Source: Haemaphysalis longicornis
Lineage: Eukaryota > Arthropoda > Arachnida > Ixodida > Ixodidae
Length of the DNA: 64,000 nt
Reading direction: 5' to 3'
NCBI GenBank assembly: GCA_013339765.2
Contig: JABSTR010001151.1
Coordinates: 36,001-100,000 of the forward strand
The notes below the pieces were generated by a model. The model had not been told where the DNA came from, ran no database searches, and saw only the letters and a list, made by a program, of their open reading frames with translations. The position numbers and the translations under genes were made by a program. Position 1 is the first letter of the stretch, and every line of letters starts with the position of its first letter. Shown piece after piece: positions 1 to 11,868 of this stretch.

Positions 1-59
1 GCTGTGGCCTCGTAGTTGTTGTGAAATCCCCCCTACCCGAGACGGCCGCCGCGAGAGCA

Positions 60-196
60 GTCTGTCTTGATTTTACCTAACCGGCCGAACCGCTTCCGCT
101 CACTGACTAGCCAGAGTCACTGTTAATTATTGATAGTGACGCTGGGTAGTCAGTGAGCGGAAGCGGTTTGGCCTGTTAGGTAAAATCAAGAAAGAC
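60..196. repeat. Internal hairpin 1 of the fold-back element
   Basis: The left arm begins agtctgtcttgattttacct and the right arm ends with its near-exact reverse complement. A spacer of about 15 bases lies near 120-135. The arms are about 60 bp with a few mismatches. Confidence 0.85.
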
Positions 197-241
197 TAAT
201 CACTCGCAGTTGTGAAGCGACACCAGCTGTACTGGACGGGA

Positions 242-371
242 GCAGTCTGTCTTGATTTTACCTAACCGGCCAAACCGCTTGCGCTCACTGACTAGCCAGA
301 GTTGACAGTGACGCTGGCTAGTCAGTGAGCGGAAGCGGTTTGGCCGGTTAGGTAAAATCAAGACAGACTGC
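242..371. repeat. Internal hairpin 2 of the fold-back element
   Basis: The arms have the same sequence as hairpin 1 (gcagtctgtcttgattttac and its reverse complement), but the loop is only about 5 bases and the match is better. The two hairpins look like duplicates of one palindrome. Confidence 0.85.
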
Positions 372-439
372 TCTCGCGGCGGCCATTATCCGGTAGGGGG
401 GGGGGGGGGGGATTTCACAACACCTACGAGGCCACAGCC

Positions 440-800
440 CCAACAGCAGTGCGCATTGGTACTTCTATGTTTACGTGTATTTTCGTAACTTTTTTTGTTT
501 ACCGCACCATTATTACTGCCATTATTTGCATTTAGGCGCAAATAGCTCGTTCGGCAAGCTTATAAGCTCAGCCTAAATTGCGTTTGCTTTTGCCGGCTTC
601 AGCCAATCGCACTGCTGGGCTCAATGCCATCATAGGTTCTGTTGCGAGAAATGAGCTAGCGGTAGCAAGGCCCTTCCCCTTTTCCCTAATTATATAGCTT
701 ATTTGAGCGAAGAGTACGTTAAAAGTGATGTGAGTATAATTCTAACGAGTCAACCTTTCGAATGAACCAAACTTGTGTTTTGTCTTCATGGCTCCTTTAA
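440..800 (-). mobile_element. TTAA-flanked element, family A, partial copy
   Basis: This segment matches 15370-15740 and the reverse complement of 31611-32010, for example at the aaacttgtgttttgtcttca end. It ends in GGCTCC followed by TTAA at 797-800. Only the end carrying this terminus is present, because the rest is cut off by the fold-back element to the left. It has no coding capacity. Confidence 0.75.
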
Positions 801-904
801 AAAATGAAGGAAGCTGACACTAACGCGTAAGACTTGAAGGTGGTGAGGCTGTACGCAACTATGACCATCACGACGGTTTAAGTCCACGATTGCAGCCTAT
901 TTAC

Positions 905-1078
905 TTCTTCGCTGCCACAACCACATTTACTCTATCATTGTTGCTATAAGTGTGAGCTTCTTTCATGATTTTGGAAGTGATAATCATTGGACATCACTTT
1001 GGAGGGGCGTTCGCTATGACGTGTCTTGGTCGTTCCGGCAAGTGGTGCCACGATTACGGCGAACGCTGGAGTTCTTTC
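905..1078 (+). repeat. Dispersed repeat family E, copy 1
   Basis: This segment matches the reverse complement of 5890-6110. Shared blocks include cttcttcgctgcc, gcgagcttc-like sequence, aatcattggacatcac and the block around gattacggcgaacgctgga. No terminal repeats or reading frame are visible, so the element class is unknown. Confidence 0.65.
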
Positions 1079-1269
1079 TTTTCTTTTTTGGCAATCTTGG
1101 CCAATCTCTCTAACTGGATATGCTTGGCTTGACAAACGTGCGCAGGCAGCGCTGGGCGGTCGTCGCGAGCCACGCACACACGAGCGCTAGGCGATTTCTT
1201 GGTTTTATTGACTGCCATGCGGTCGCCGCGAGGCCCACGCTCAAGTGCACGCGCTCGGAAATTTCTTGG

Positions 1270-2045
1270 TATTTTAAAGACGATAGTCTTTCTTGGGCTC
1301 CTTAAACCCAGAAATTTTGGTCTGTCTGTATGTCTGTATGTCTGTCCGTCTGTCTGTCTGTGACTCGATTCAGCCACCCGGCTAAAGCAAAACAATGCCT
1401 GCCCATTTGTCTTAAATAGTCACAGCTAAATCTACCCGTCTATGTCCGGTGTAAGGTTCATACTTGTCAACATTGTTGAAGAAGAACAAGACATTACGCA
1501 AATATAGAGACAGCAAATCAATACAGAAGTGATTTTGCAGTGTTCCTTTAAAAAAAATCAAACATGCTTGCTTTTGCGAAATTAAATACTTCATCAACTG
1601 CAGAAAAAGAATTCACTTCACCGTCGCCTACTGTCGCCCGCGCCACTATAGCTTCTTGCGCCATTTTAAGAAATCAACCGGCAACAGTTACGCAAGGTTC
1701 CACTAGATAAATTCCACGTTCTGCTTGCAACGCACGTGGAGTAGGGAAACGCGGTTCTATAAACGTTGAAGTAGGGCGCCTCGATTAACGCGCGTCTCCG
1801 CCGTACAGCAGCGTTCGCATCGAGACACCCGGTTTGGAGCAGTGGAACGCGGGAAATTTAAAATGATTTAAGCAAACCTTTGGCGTCTTTACCTTGGGAG
1901 GAGCGCGACGCAAGAGGAACAACATGAGAGGTGAGCGGCAAAGCGAAGGGAGGCATTTACTTCGCAAAAGCCGATAAAGACTATCGTCTTTTGACGGCAT
2001 TTGCAATCAAAGGAGCAGATACACGGCCAATTTTTTAACTGCGGA
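1270..2045 (+). repeat. Dispersed repeat family J, longest copy
   Basis: The first 510 bases match 40678-41178, including gtcgcccgcgccactatagc, and the last 280 bases match the reverse complement of 29930-30235. It contains a short TCTG-type microsatellite near 1318-1361. No coding frame or terminal repeats are seen. The composite suggests a retroposon or DNA-element consensus of at least 0.8 kb whose copies are truncated differently. Confidence 0.7.
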
Positions 2046-3490
2046 CACGAAAAATTACGGTTTGCTTAACAGCTTCGCTGTTAAAATTTGAACTTCGGGA
2101 TGCGTATGTCCCTTCTTTTCTCGGATGGGTTTACGGCTGTGCTGCATTGATTCTATATCTTTTCAAAGTGCTTAACTGACGGATGGGATGCAGATGAACC
2201 GTTGTCCGTATCGCCTTATCGCCTCATTTAAACATTGTATTGCCAAAACAAAAACAGTAAAACCAAACCCAAACCAAAGAGTATGCTTTACGCTACTTGG
2301 ATCTTTTGATCGAAGCAGCGTAAAGTTGTCCGCGTCCTTGGTTTTTATTGCGCTGAAATTTCGGGCGTTTCTTTGTTCTTTTTAGTTTCGTCACAAATAA
2401 GATTCTCGCAATTTTCGGTGAAACTATTTTCAATTCATCCTCCCCCATTTCTTTCTCAAATATATTATAGCAACACTTTGCCGTGTTTTTATACGAAAAA
2501 GATGTCGCCGATTATAAGCACACGTACAGACTATTCCCGCACTGGCAATAAGTTTATAAATATTGGTCGGTAGTAGCATACATCAGACCGCGTTCTCGTG
2601 GCAAGGTTAATCAGAGGGCTACTGAAAGTGTCGACAACAATCGTCGCCGCCGTTAATAAAGAAACAATGCAGGGGAAAGCGCGAAAGTGACATGACGGTC
2701 GCTTCACCACCGCTGTCACTTTTGCGCCCGTCTGTCAGTTTTACGCCACTGCCTGTTTAATCTCGGAATTGTTTCAAAAAACAGAAAGGGTCCCAAAACG
2801 GCTCACTTTTTTATTACGTGAAATGCTTCAATGCAACACTTAAGACGCAAACGTAACTCTTGAAATGGTGGGCGGTAAACGTTCTTTATTAACCATTACT
2901 ATTGCCCGCTTCAATCTCGGAAATCGTTAAAAAAAGGTTCCTTCGAATAGCAATTGTGTTTTGAAGTGTCTTAAAATGTACTGTTTTTCGACTGGAGCTA
3001 TTCAAACTACTGAAAACTACCGTAAGCGCGTTTGTTTGAAACCGCCGGGCCCGGAAACCTTACGAAAACAGGGTTACGTAAGCAAGCACACAAGCAGCGC
3101 CTGCTGCCAGCCACTGAGATGTCATAATCGGTGAAAGCGCTGAAAACTACTGCAATCCATGTCGTAAATGAAGAGACACGTACCCGTTGAAAACATCTGT
3201 AAATTCGGCAAAAGCCATTCAGAACATGGCCAAACACTTTGACGAGCTTCAGGGTTGCTGTTCACTTACCGACGTATGGACTGCCGGCGTCGATGGCCCT
3301 CGCCGAAAGCCTTCGCACTGAAGACAGTGACAACGGCGATGACCTGCTGCTCCTTGCCGAGCCGTGGTCGACCGGGGGTCCGTTGAGGGGAGCACGGTCA
3401 TCGTGATGCCGGGATCCTGGCATAGCTGGTGACAGGAGGTCGCCCGACAGCACCGAGCACGGTTCACAGGCACAGGATCACAAACGCGCT
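2046..3490. other. No recognised feature
   Basis: The sequence is AT-leaning with short random-looking reading frames. I see no recognisable protein, RNA gene or terminal repeat. Confidence 0.5.
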
Positions 3491-4320
3491 ATTTTGAATC
3501 CCGAGTCTAGGAGACGATCAAGAAAGCCGGAGGACACCACGTCTTGTATCATATGCGTTATTTCCCTGGTGGCATTGGGCGTAAGGGCGACGGCCGATAT
3601 AAGTCGGTCTTACTTCGTTACAACGTTATTCGATTATGAAAAATATCCGACGACAGCAACGTACCGCGGCCTAGTAACGCCAGTGCGAGGCGAGAGAGGG
3701 TTAATTCGTCGCGCTTACTTCCTCCTCGCCGACATCAGCAGCGAACGCTTTTGGTGACAAGCGCAAACGGTGACGAATGCGTGAAGCATATCTCCGCCGT
3801 GTACCCCTCAGCGATCAGCTGCAGCGCTGTGACGCCGAGCAACGTCAACTTGAAGGTCGGATCGTGGAGACTAGTGCTTTCCGAAATGCCGCCGCACGCT
3901 CGCCGGGCTCGGCGCAGACGCTGCGACTCTCTCTCTCTCTCTGGGCACGGCGCCTACAGTGCGGCGTGAATGTCTAATAAGAAGCGGAAGTGCGAGGGGA
4001 CAATACAATTCCAAATAGAAAGTAAAGCTGTGGGGAGAATCCAGCAACTCTCCTCCTTCTCCTCCTCCTCTCCGTCACGGGACGCGCGGGTGCAAGTGCA
4101 CTCGGCGACGTTCCCGGTGCAAGTGTACCCGCCTGCCCGCCAACAGCTGTCAGTTTCATTGCGTTTGTATTTCTGTTCCTCGGTGCCCCAGCCTTCCCCG
4201 CTCGCGCGCTGCGCTCGGAGAAAAGCGGGGCGGCAAAGCCGTGTCTGCCGACTCGCACGCCAAGGTCAACGGCACGCGCTTGCCCGCTGTACCGCCGTTG
4301 CGCATCGCTTAGCCCTCCCG
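3491..4320. other. GC-richer stretch without recognised gene
   Basis: Base composition rises here. A reading frame at 3494-3757 has a hydrophobic run followed by mixed sequence. Frames at 3751-3977 and one starting with ATG at 3970 are open but show no family motif. The 3970 frame is extended mainly by the downstream AG microsatellite. A degraded transposon or a promoter-type GC island are both possible. Confidence 0.3.
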
Positions 4321-4329
4321 CCTCTCAGG

Positions 4330-4347
4330 AAAAAAAAAAAAAAAAAA

Positions 4348-4429
<82 letters not shown>
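4330..4429. repeat. Poly-A plus (AG)n microsatellite
   Basis: A run of about 17 A near 4330-4347 is followed by an almost pure AG dinucleotide array from about 4350 to 4429. It opens long arginine/glutamate or serine/leucine frames on both strands that are not genes. Confidence 0.97.
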
Positions 4430-4430
<1 letters not shown>

Positions 4431-4739
4431 GACGAAACAAATACACACACACACACGAACGCAAGCAACGAACAAAGCATGTGAGTCAGAAACACGCATG
4501 GAAACATGCAGGGAAATGGAAACAGGTTCCCCGCCATTGCTGGCGGATCGCCTTGCGCTCGCCGGATACCAACTGCCGGACTACGGACTGTCGCCTTTGT
4601 GTTCGCGAAATGGAAGAATGAGACGGCTGACAGTCCGCAATCTGCGAAGTTCAAGCTTTCGCAACGCGCCGCCTTGCTTTTTGTCGTCACTTCTCCCAGC
4701 CCATGTGCACGCAGAAGATACTTAATTACATAACGGTAC

Positions 4740-5340
4740 ATGTCAACGCGGATAGGTTTATGGGTTCTCGTATTACGTAACGAGAGATGTTTGAACGCGC
4801 GCGGACTGGCTGCCGCCGTTTCTTGGCCACCGTTTGAATCGCAATGCAGGGAAGCACGGGGGAACGGCCGCATACACGACGTTTAATGCACGTAGAAGTG
4901 CCGAACTCTACGCAAGGCAGTTACAGGTATCGAAATTAACTTGTTCGCTGCCCGGACGGCCCAGTTTTCGCTATGGCTTCACAATGGCTGTATGAGATCA
5001 CACGGCATCACCTACGAAAGTACATAAAGGTTTGCGTACAGGCAACGGCATGGACGTTCACGTGAGCGACAAGAAAAGTCGGATACCCCTGCCGCCGAAC
5101 TTTTTTCACGGAGTTTCGGGGGAAAAGAAAAAGAAAGGGGGGGGGGGGGTTGCTTTCGTGACCGTGGAATTTATTCGTATGCTTGCTTGATGGATGACCG
5201 TGTGACGTCGGCCGCATGGTTGGATTTCGGAACGAAGGTCATCAACTTTTGCTGTGTCCACCATTCTTCATTGACAAATGTTATAAATGTTACCCGTAGG
5301 CGCTGCACGAAGTATTTTTGAAGTTTAAATATATTAAATT
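4740..5340. other. No recognised feature
   Basis: Only a run of about 13 G near 5137-5149 stands out. No coding or repeat match was found. Confidence 0.5.
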
Positions 5341-5348
5341 GAATAGTA

Positions 5349-5732
5349 ATGGGGACGAATGATTTTGACTGCGCTAGGGTAGAACGAGTATATAACTTTA
5401 TTGAGGTCAGGACAAGTGCCGTGAGTGAAGCCCCCGTACAGGGTGCCGTTCTAGCGACAGCCGCTGACTTCGCCCGTTCGATTAGCTGTAGCTGTCCACC
5501 GTGGCAGGAGATGGCGAGTTCTCTCTCCCACTGCTCTTGGGAGGGGGTTCGGGGCAGGGTGGATGTCGCGAAGTGGGGCGTTTTTCTGACATTCCCGTGT
5601 CACGCGGTGTGGCGTGACCGAAATGCTGCTGCAGCGGATAGACACTGGGCGTATGGCCTCATTTGGTGGGGAAACGCATTGGGTCCGAAGTTGACGAATA
5701 CCATTTTCTTTGGAAATGATAAGCTCATCTGA
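5349..5732. other. Open frame of unknown nature, possibly minus-strand repeat end
   Basis: A 127-codon ATG frame runs on the + strand and has no recognisable domain. On the minus strand the same segment ends near an AATAAA hexamer (5397-5402), as a polyadenylated transcript or retroelement terminus might. I cannot assign it. It may be neither. Confidence 0.25.
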
Positions 5733-5889
5733 ATGTTGAAGATATCGCCCGCGCGGCTGCGTTCTATGACATGCGATGCTATGTGATTCCAATGTAAGCG
5801 AAAACGAGGTAGACTGCCCTTTGCTCTTTTATTGGACTCTTTTCGCAACAATAGCTCTCGAACGAACTCGCGTTTTAACAACAGCGAAG

Positions 5890-6110
5890 CTGTTTGGCAA
5901 ATCGTCCTGACCGAGAATGACTCCAGCGTTCGCCGTAATCGTGAGACACGTCATAGCGTACGCCTCTCCTAGGTGATGTCCAATGATTAGCACTTCGAAA
6001 ACGAGAAAGAAGCAAACAAACAAAAAAAAAACAAACAAAAGAAAATGAAGGAAGCTCGCACTTACAGCGACAGTGATGAAGCATAGGTCGTTGCGGCAGC
6101 GAAGAAGCAA
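5890..6110 (-). repeat. Dispersed repeat family E, copy 2
   Basis: This is the reverse complement of 905-1078, with the blocks in the same order. It also carries an A-rich (caaa) run near 6013-6042 that copy 1 lacks. No coding frame is present. Confidence 0.65.
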
Positions 6111-6119
6111 AAGCAATTG

Positions 6120-7190
6120 GCTGCAGTCATGGAAACCTTCGTGATAGCCGTGGCCGTGCGTACAACTTCACTACCTTCGAATCTTGCGCGTGAGCTTTCT
6201 TCATTTTTGGCACCTGTCTCGCGGTTACCAGTCAGTTCCTTCCGCGAATGGCTTACTTTTTTTGGGATAACCATAGGAGATAGCCCAAAGCGGTCCATGT
6301 GACTGAGTCGCCTCAGTATGGGTGTACAGGCGGCATGCAACTGGGACAAGCATGCTATATGCGCGCAAAATCCCACGATACCAAAAGCTGTGTGTGAAAT
6401 GTTTTGTGTCGCATTCTGATTGCCTAGAGTTCGGAAGTCCCGCACACTGATATTCCCATTTCCACACGCGAAAAGTTTCAAAAATCTTCTTTGTTCCTAT
6501 CTGTATTGGTGGACGCAATCAACGCCAATACGGTGTGGGTTTGAGCACTGGCGTACGCGGAAAAAAGGTGGGAATTACCCTCCTCCCCGAGTTGCCGAGC
6601 TCGGAGTGTGGGGCTGCCGAATATAAAAGAGCGACTACGAATAGGTATTTCTCTGTATCAAGCTACTTGTCAACCATACGCGGCGTCAATGCCTGATCTG
6701 CAGTGCATTGCACATTAAGAGAGTAAAAATGAACACAATAATCGAGACATCATGTGGAGTAAGCCTGTGCCACTTGAAAGTTTTTTTTTTGCATTTAATT
6801 GCAGCTTGATTCCCGGTTTAAGTTTTCTTGTTTTTAATTGCATTTTTTTTCCTTTGATCTCCCGTTCTGGGGGTCCACCCTCCTCCCTGACACTAAATCC
6901 GGCGTGGCCCACTGGGTTTGGGAAAGTTTGTAATAAAACGTTACACTCTCCACAGCCCGAATCAGAGAGAAGAAAGAAAGGGGACTAGGTGGAAGCCCTG
7001 ATTCGACAGAGTGCTTGTATCTGCGTCGCGGTCTCCTCTGTCCTCGTCTGTTCTTTGAAGTGCAAGAGGTTGATTAGTGGCAAACGTACTCATTATTTTT
7101 ATTTTATTCCTACCTTACAGGTAGAGCGAGCGAGAGAGAGAAAAAAAAATCTACAGAAATTCGGAGAATCGTCTACTAATGCGTGACATT
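6120..7190. other. No recognised feature
   Basis: I found no gene, terminal repeat or RNA. Only T-rich runs and a short purine-rich run near 7128-7150 are visible. Confidence 0.5.
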
Positions 7191-7194
7191 CTTA

Positions 7195-7650
7195 GCTTAC
7201 CTAGAGCGCGAGTTTTTTACAGAAAATATGGCTATGAGTAGCGAAAGACGCTGTATTAGTTTATCCTTTTTAAGCGTTTTTATTTGTTTCTTTTCGCCAG
7301 TGATATAAACTTATACTATTATAGCCATGAAGTGCCTTTACCTCGCTAATCATGGTTCTTTTTCCGATAATGCAAGGCGTACTGCAAAGTTTGTACGTTG
7401 ACGCTAATTTTTATTCGTATTTTGAGGGTCCTTTTTGCGGGCTTTTTTTTCGTTTATTCTTATGTTTTATGAGAAAATGGATAAGATGCATATTTTTGAG
7501 TTTGTCAGATCATTTTTTTGTGAAAACTTTATTCTGTTTTTCTTATTTTTTCTTTTCAAAATTCTGACCGACAAATTATCTCCATTTACGCTGTCATAAC
7601 GACTAAAGGTGGGTGCATTTTTGTGGAAATTCAGGGCGTTACACGGTCCC
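7195..7650 (-). repeat. Dispersed repeat family D, copy 1
   Basis: This segment matches the reverse complement of 22080-22530. Shared blocks include cagtacgccttgcat, ttagcgaggtaaa and gccctgaa, which precedes ccacaaaaatgcac. It is AT-rich and has no intact frame. Both edges are estimates. Confidence 0.65.
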
Positions 7651-7880
7651 GGCTGTGGGGGTGATCGGCAAAGAATGCTGCGAAATAAACCTTTTACTCG
7701 AGCCACGGTCACTGGGAGTTGGTGGCGGCTGGGCGAAGGCCAGCCGCGACTTTGTTAGGTCTGCGTCCTCCAGAATCACCTGGCTAGAGCTACCAGCAAC
7801 GCTTCGCTCCATAGTTCGCTGCTGGAGATTTGAGGGAAGGGGCCGTAAGGGCAAGCCCAGATGGAACGTTCCAGAGTGGC

Positions 7881-7995
7881 ACGTTGGACGCATTGGGGGC
7901 AGTTGGGAGATGCATTAGGAAAGGGGGGCATTGTGGGCCCCCAATGGGGCCCACAATGCCCCTAATGCGTCTCCCAATGCTCCAAATGTGTCTCC
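7881..7995. repeat. Long imperfect hairpin
   Basis: The core is ggggcattgtgggcccc followed by a short loop and its reverse complement (about 7925-7962). The arms continue outward through a cattagg / cctaatg block and a tgggagatgcat / atgcgtctccca block. It lies in no reading frame, and no second copy was seen in the window. Confidence 0.75.
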
Positions 7996-8039
7996 CAGCA
8001 ATACCCCTCACCACATTGGGGGCGTTGAGGGCAGTCGGG

Positions 8040-8815
8040 TAAATGTGGTGTAGACGAGCTCTACAAGGGAAAGAATCCGTTTGGAGGAGTCGCCTTCAGG
8101 ATAAAGTAAAAAACCCCATCGGCGAACCACTCCACGGTGGTTGTGTCGAAACGCTATACATAAGTTTTCTACGTTATAGGGATCAACACCGTGAAACAAT
8201 GTTGTCCAGTCGAAACGTGCCGGCCCAAGACTTTCGTGTGCGGCGGGATCCCACAACACCTTTGCAAGCTCGACCAGGAGCGTTGGCCGAAAGGAGGCAT
8301 AAGGTAGAGGTGAAGAACGGGCAACGTACGATAAACCAACGTTTGAATCAACAGCATCCTCTGCTCACCAACTGGAACCCTTGTTTGTGCACTGCCCTTG
8401 TTCTGGCCTAACAACGCACGTTTTTGGATACATGTTGTTAAGTATACAACGCTTGTGTTGTGCTTCTGCTTTTTCCGTCGGTTCGCGGTGTAATTTTCAT
8501 AAGATTACGTAGACCCGCTACGTTCCTCTGACACTTCAGAGGCTAAAGGCAACAGCCTAATCTGGGAAGGAGTTTACGAAACGTGTAACGAAAGGAACAT
8601 TGATGTACGAGGAAGGAATTAGCAGTCGAGGCAGTACTCAAAAAGGCACAAGCCTGAATTTCGGGCCCCCCGGTCGGGTACAAAACCGGGCAGCTCAGTT
8701 CACGGCAGAAGCGCAATACGCAGGTAAGAAGCGCCATTGCCATAAAGCGGTTATGAAGCTACAGAACACAAGTTGGAGTCCATAAAAGGACTCCTGTGCC
8801 CCGATAACAGTGATA
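8040..8815. other. No recognised feature
   Basis: Open frames of 60-120 codons overlap on both strands, but none shows a family motif or splice context. Confidence 0.45.
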
Positions 8816-8879
8816 CCGATTTAATCGCAAACTTCAAACAAATAGCGAAGATATAAAAGAAAGCACGTAAGCAGGGCCC

Positions 8880-9050
8880 CCTCCGCAGCCATTTTCTTAC
8901 AATTTCTCTGCGACGTCACAGAATCTTGTTCGTGTGATTGGCGGCCGCCGGCCCAAGCCACCGCCAAGAAACGTGATTGGACGATTGTTGTGGGGCCTTT
9001 AGTCCCGTTTGATCGCATCACCTTCCCTCGCTTATAACTGTTTTTTCTTT
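8880..9050. other. GC-richer patch with inverted CCAAT-type motifs
   Basis: Two gtgattgg motifs (near 8934 and 8970) and a gcgacgtcac motif (near 8910) occur within 70 bases. This could be a promoter fragment or part of a repeat. No transcription unit can be tied to it. Confidence 0.2.
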
Positions 9051-9129
9051 GTGCTGGCCTCTATCACATCACTCGCGCCCATATGACGCCACTTTAGCAA
9101 ACAATTTGAGTTTTTGAATATTTATTGCT

Positions 9130-9210
9130 TTTTATAAATGTCTTTAATCTTTAAACGTCTTTAAAACTTCTTTAAGACGTTTTAAAGACGTTTTTATAAC
9201 AAAAAGAACG
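9130..9210. repeat. Clustered GTCTTTAA/AAAGACGT motifs
   Basis: Motifs gtctttaa, gtctttaaa and their reverse complement ttaaagac recur about six times in 80 bases. They can form several alternative hairpins, for example aaacgtctttaaaac against gttttaaagacgttt. No element ends were identified. Confidence 0.75.
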
Positions 9211-10433
9211 TCTTTCGTGTCTGGAAGGGAACAGGAGGAGTTACGAAATGCTAGTTCTTTCAAACTGAACAAAGTTGCATTTCGTCTTCGTGGCACCTTC
9301 ACGCGTAGAGGCCTACGCTGGAGGAAATGATAGGGAGCAGAGGGAGTACGGCACACTCATCAAGACGGTGCGAGTACTGAAAGCAATGAGGAAGGCCAAG
9401 GGCGCAATTCGCTAACGGGTGAAAAGAAATCCAGGAAGCTGGCGCAACCAGGAAATTACGAAGGCCGCAGAGCGGTGCAGGAAAGCGTTAGGTAATGATT
9501 GTAAGGAAACAAAGGCTGACGAGCAAATGCTTGCACAAGAGAAAGTAAAACGTTAAAGTGAGCGTTTCGAATCGGAGATAGGTGAGAGCGATTGAGGCGT
9601 GGCGAAAAATAATTGAAGGTCTTTTGAAACAAAAGGCTCAGTCTGAAAAAAAAAAAAAAAAGAAAAGCCAGGAGGCTAGAAGGTGGCCTTGTGGAATCCC
9701 AAGCCAGCTTCCAACGAAGCGGCTGTCGTTCTGCGAGCATTGCCTCGTCCGATATGTATAAAACGGCCATAGTACTGCTCCTGCTAGCAACTCCGAGTGT
9801 CCGGAACACTACTGATGACGTGGCCAGCAGCCCTTGCGAATGAAAAGGGGCCACATACAATCCGGTCACAACTCCTGCAACCAGTCAAGAACTCCTTCGA
9901 ACGCTTGCATTTGTGCTTATTCCGAAGGCACTAATTCAGGCCAGACATTTTCAACTTTGCCCGTGCATCACTGATAACATATTGCACGTTCCTTGCACAT
10001 TTGATCTCGCTGCTACACTTAGTTCTTTTAACACAGCGGGGAAACGCTTAACTTGCTTTGTATAACTACTCTAAGTATTGTAGTTCCACAATGATCGAAT
10101 GCGCTACAAAATTGAAACTTTTTCAACACATCACCCTTGACATCCTCGAAATACACTCTCAGCGCCAGGTATACTTTTCCAGGATACTGGGAGGACAGGC
10201 CTACATCGGTTGTGTAACCCCTTCAAGTGCTTTCATTACAAAGTTTCGGCAAAGCGGATAATTTACCCACGCACCTTAATTTTTTGCCTTTCAGAACACA
10301 TAATACGGCCACAATCTGCTGTAAACTGAAGCTTCGTGCCACCTCAAGTTCTTCCACGACAACGGGTCAAACAGTCCACCCAATTGAGCTCGATTGTCGA
10401 TTGAGTGCTTGTCGATTGAATGCCTGTATGAAC
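9211..10433. other. No recognised feature
   Basis: A poly-A run lies near 9647-9661. No gene or repeat match was recognised. Confidence 0.5.
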
Positions 10434-10868
10434 TTAAGGGGACCCTGCAACGCGTTTTTCAACTTTTCGTAAATCTTTAAAGCTTGCAGAGCGTAGTCAA
10501 CCAACATATTCAGTACTTAGGTTAGGGGGTCGCAAGGTATACCTCAGCCAAAAATTACTGCTGTATGTTCATCAGATAACTTAGTAACTTGCTGAGAAGA
10601 TTTCTCTCTCTTTCTCGGTCTTGGCGTTACTCGACAGCTGGAATTACATCATTACAGCAGTGTAGCGGCTATTCACCGAATTTTCTTGCATTGCAGCAAT
10701 GAACGCATGACTTGAAAAAAAAAAAAAGCCACAAAAAGGCGTATCTACTGCGACGATCCAATCACGCAGTGCCGCTCCGTGCTGGCGATAAATATAGCGT
10801 TCGCAGGGCTTCCATACGCGAAGAAAAGAGTGAAAGCACTTGTCGAAAGTGTTACAGGGTCCCTTTAA
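10434..10868. mobile_element. TTAA-flanked inverted-repeat element, family B, short copy
   Basis: The 435-bp element lies between TTAA at 10434-10437 and TTAA at 10865-10868. The ends are aggggaccctgcaac and the reverse complement of aaagggaccctgtaac. Its interior matches the outer parts of 38356-39186. It has no reading frame of substance and is a MITE-like non-autonomous DNA element. The TTAA duplication would suit a piggyBac-like or related transposase, which is inference only. Confidence 0.85.
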
Positions 10869-10869
10869 A

Positions 10870-11866
10870 ACTGAAACTGTGCATGCCCATGCATCAGCTC
10901 TGAAACGCCGATGCCCACCAAACTGAAAATCTAAGCATCATTTCGTTCTCCCAGCGTGCCGGAAAGTAAGCAAACAGGGCTGTGTAGGTAATGAAGAACG
11001 TTAGATTATAAAGAGACAGCAGGCATTGGCTTATAAGAAGACGCATCAACTCATCCGAACAATTTTGGACGTGGTCACAGCAAGCTGACGAAAAAGTGTG
11101 TAAAATATTACTGCCTAGAATGAAAGTTTGCATGAACGCATGGGGTGTTTGAGCTCACAGTTCCACGCAGCTGCTCTACTGCTGCTCCTATTCATAAAAA
11201 AAAATAACAACGTGAAACTCACGCACGCACACATACACATACACGTACACACACGCGCACACACGCCCGGATGGACGTTTTCTGTTTCGCTTAATTGTGA
11301 TGCGCTTCCGACTCTGCCTCCGTCGGTATATGTAGCTTCTGGCACAGCCACCTGTTCAGCAGTAGTTGAGAGCAGTACGTAAGTTGGAAACATGCCCGTA
11401 CCCCGCCGTGTCGTGCCAGGGACGATCTCCGGAAGTTCAATACTCTTTGTTGTCGCATCTTGATCCCATCATCTCTCATCGCTTATATGGACCAGCATCG
11501 CGACGTCACGTCTGAAAACGAAAGCGCGGCCTTTATATCTCTCACTAGACCTCTTGTTGTCGCATACGTCGATGAGTGTTGGTTCCTTATTGCGAAAGAG
11601 ACAAAGCTGTAAACAGTGCGCACTTGCGACAAAGACCCCTGCTGTGCTTTAAAAACAAGGTGGAGTGAAACAATTTCAATGCTATATATATGTTTACAGC
11701 GCAGAGAACCGTACAGAACGTAGGAAAAAGGTCTCCCTGTTTGAAGACCTACTTATTGCTCCGGCGTTTCGTGAGGATGTATCAGGGGCTGCGCGCAGCC
11801 CCTTAGGGGCTGGGGCTGTTGGCGTCTCCTGTCGTCGTCGTCGTAATCGTCGTGGCATATAGTCAC
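10870..11866. other. Mostly featureless; short CA-type microsatellite
   Basis: A degenerate CA/ACAC run lies near 11218-11270. No coding feature was recognised. Confidence 0.5.
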
Positions 11867-11868
11867 GA

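Larger units (their letters stand above)
1..438. mobile_element. Fold-back (palindromic) DNA element
   Basis: The first 15 bases (gctgtggcctcgtag) recur as their exact reverse complement at 424-438. The 17 bases at 44-60 are the exact reverse complement of 368-384, so the whole segment can fold on itself. Two smaller hairpins (about 60-196 and 242-371) sit in tandem inside and share the same arm sequence. A run of about 16 G at 396-411 faces a shorter C run in the left arm. No reading frame is present, so it is non-autonomous. Sequence from about 442 onward continues a different dispersed element, which suggests this one inserted into that copy. The left flank lies outside the window, so no target duplication can be read. 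Confidence 0.85.

Noticed and set aside
3970..4873. Frames of 251 (+) and 182 (-) codons
   Set aside because: Both are opened by the (AG)n/(CT)n microsatellite, giving Arg-Glu or Ser-Leu runs, with no domain on either side.
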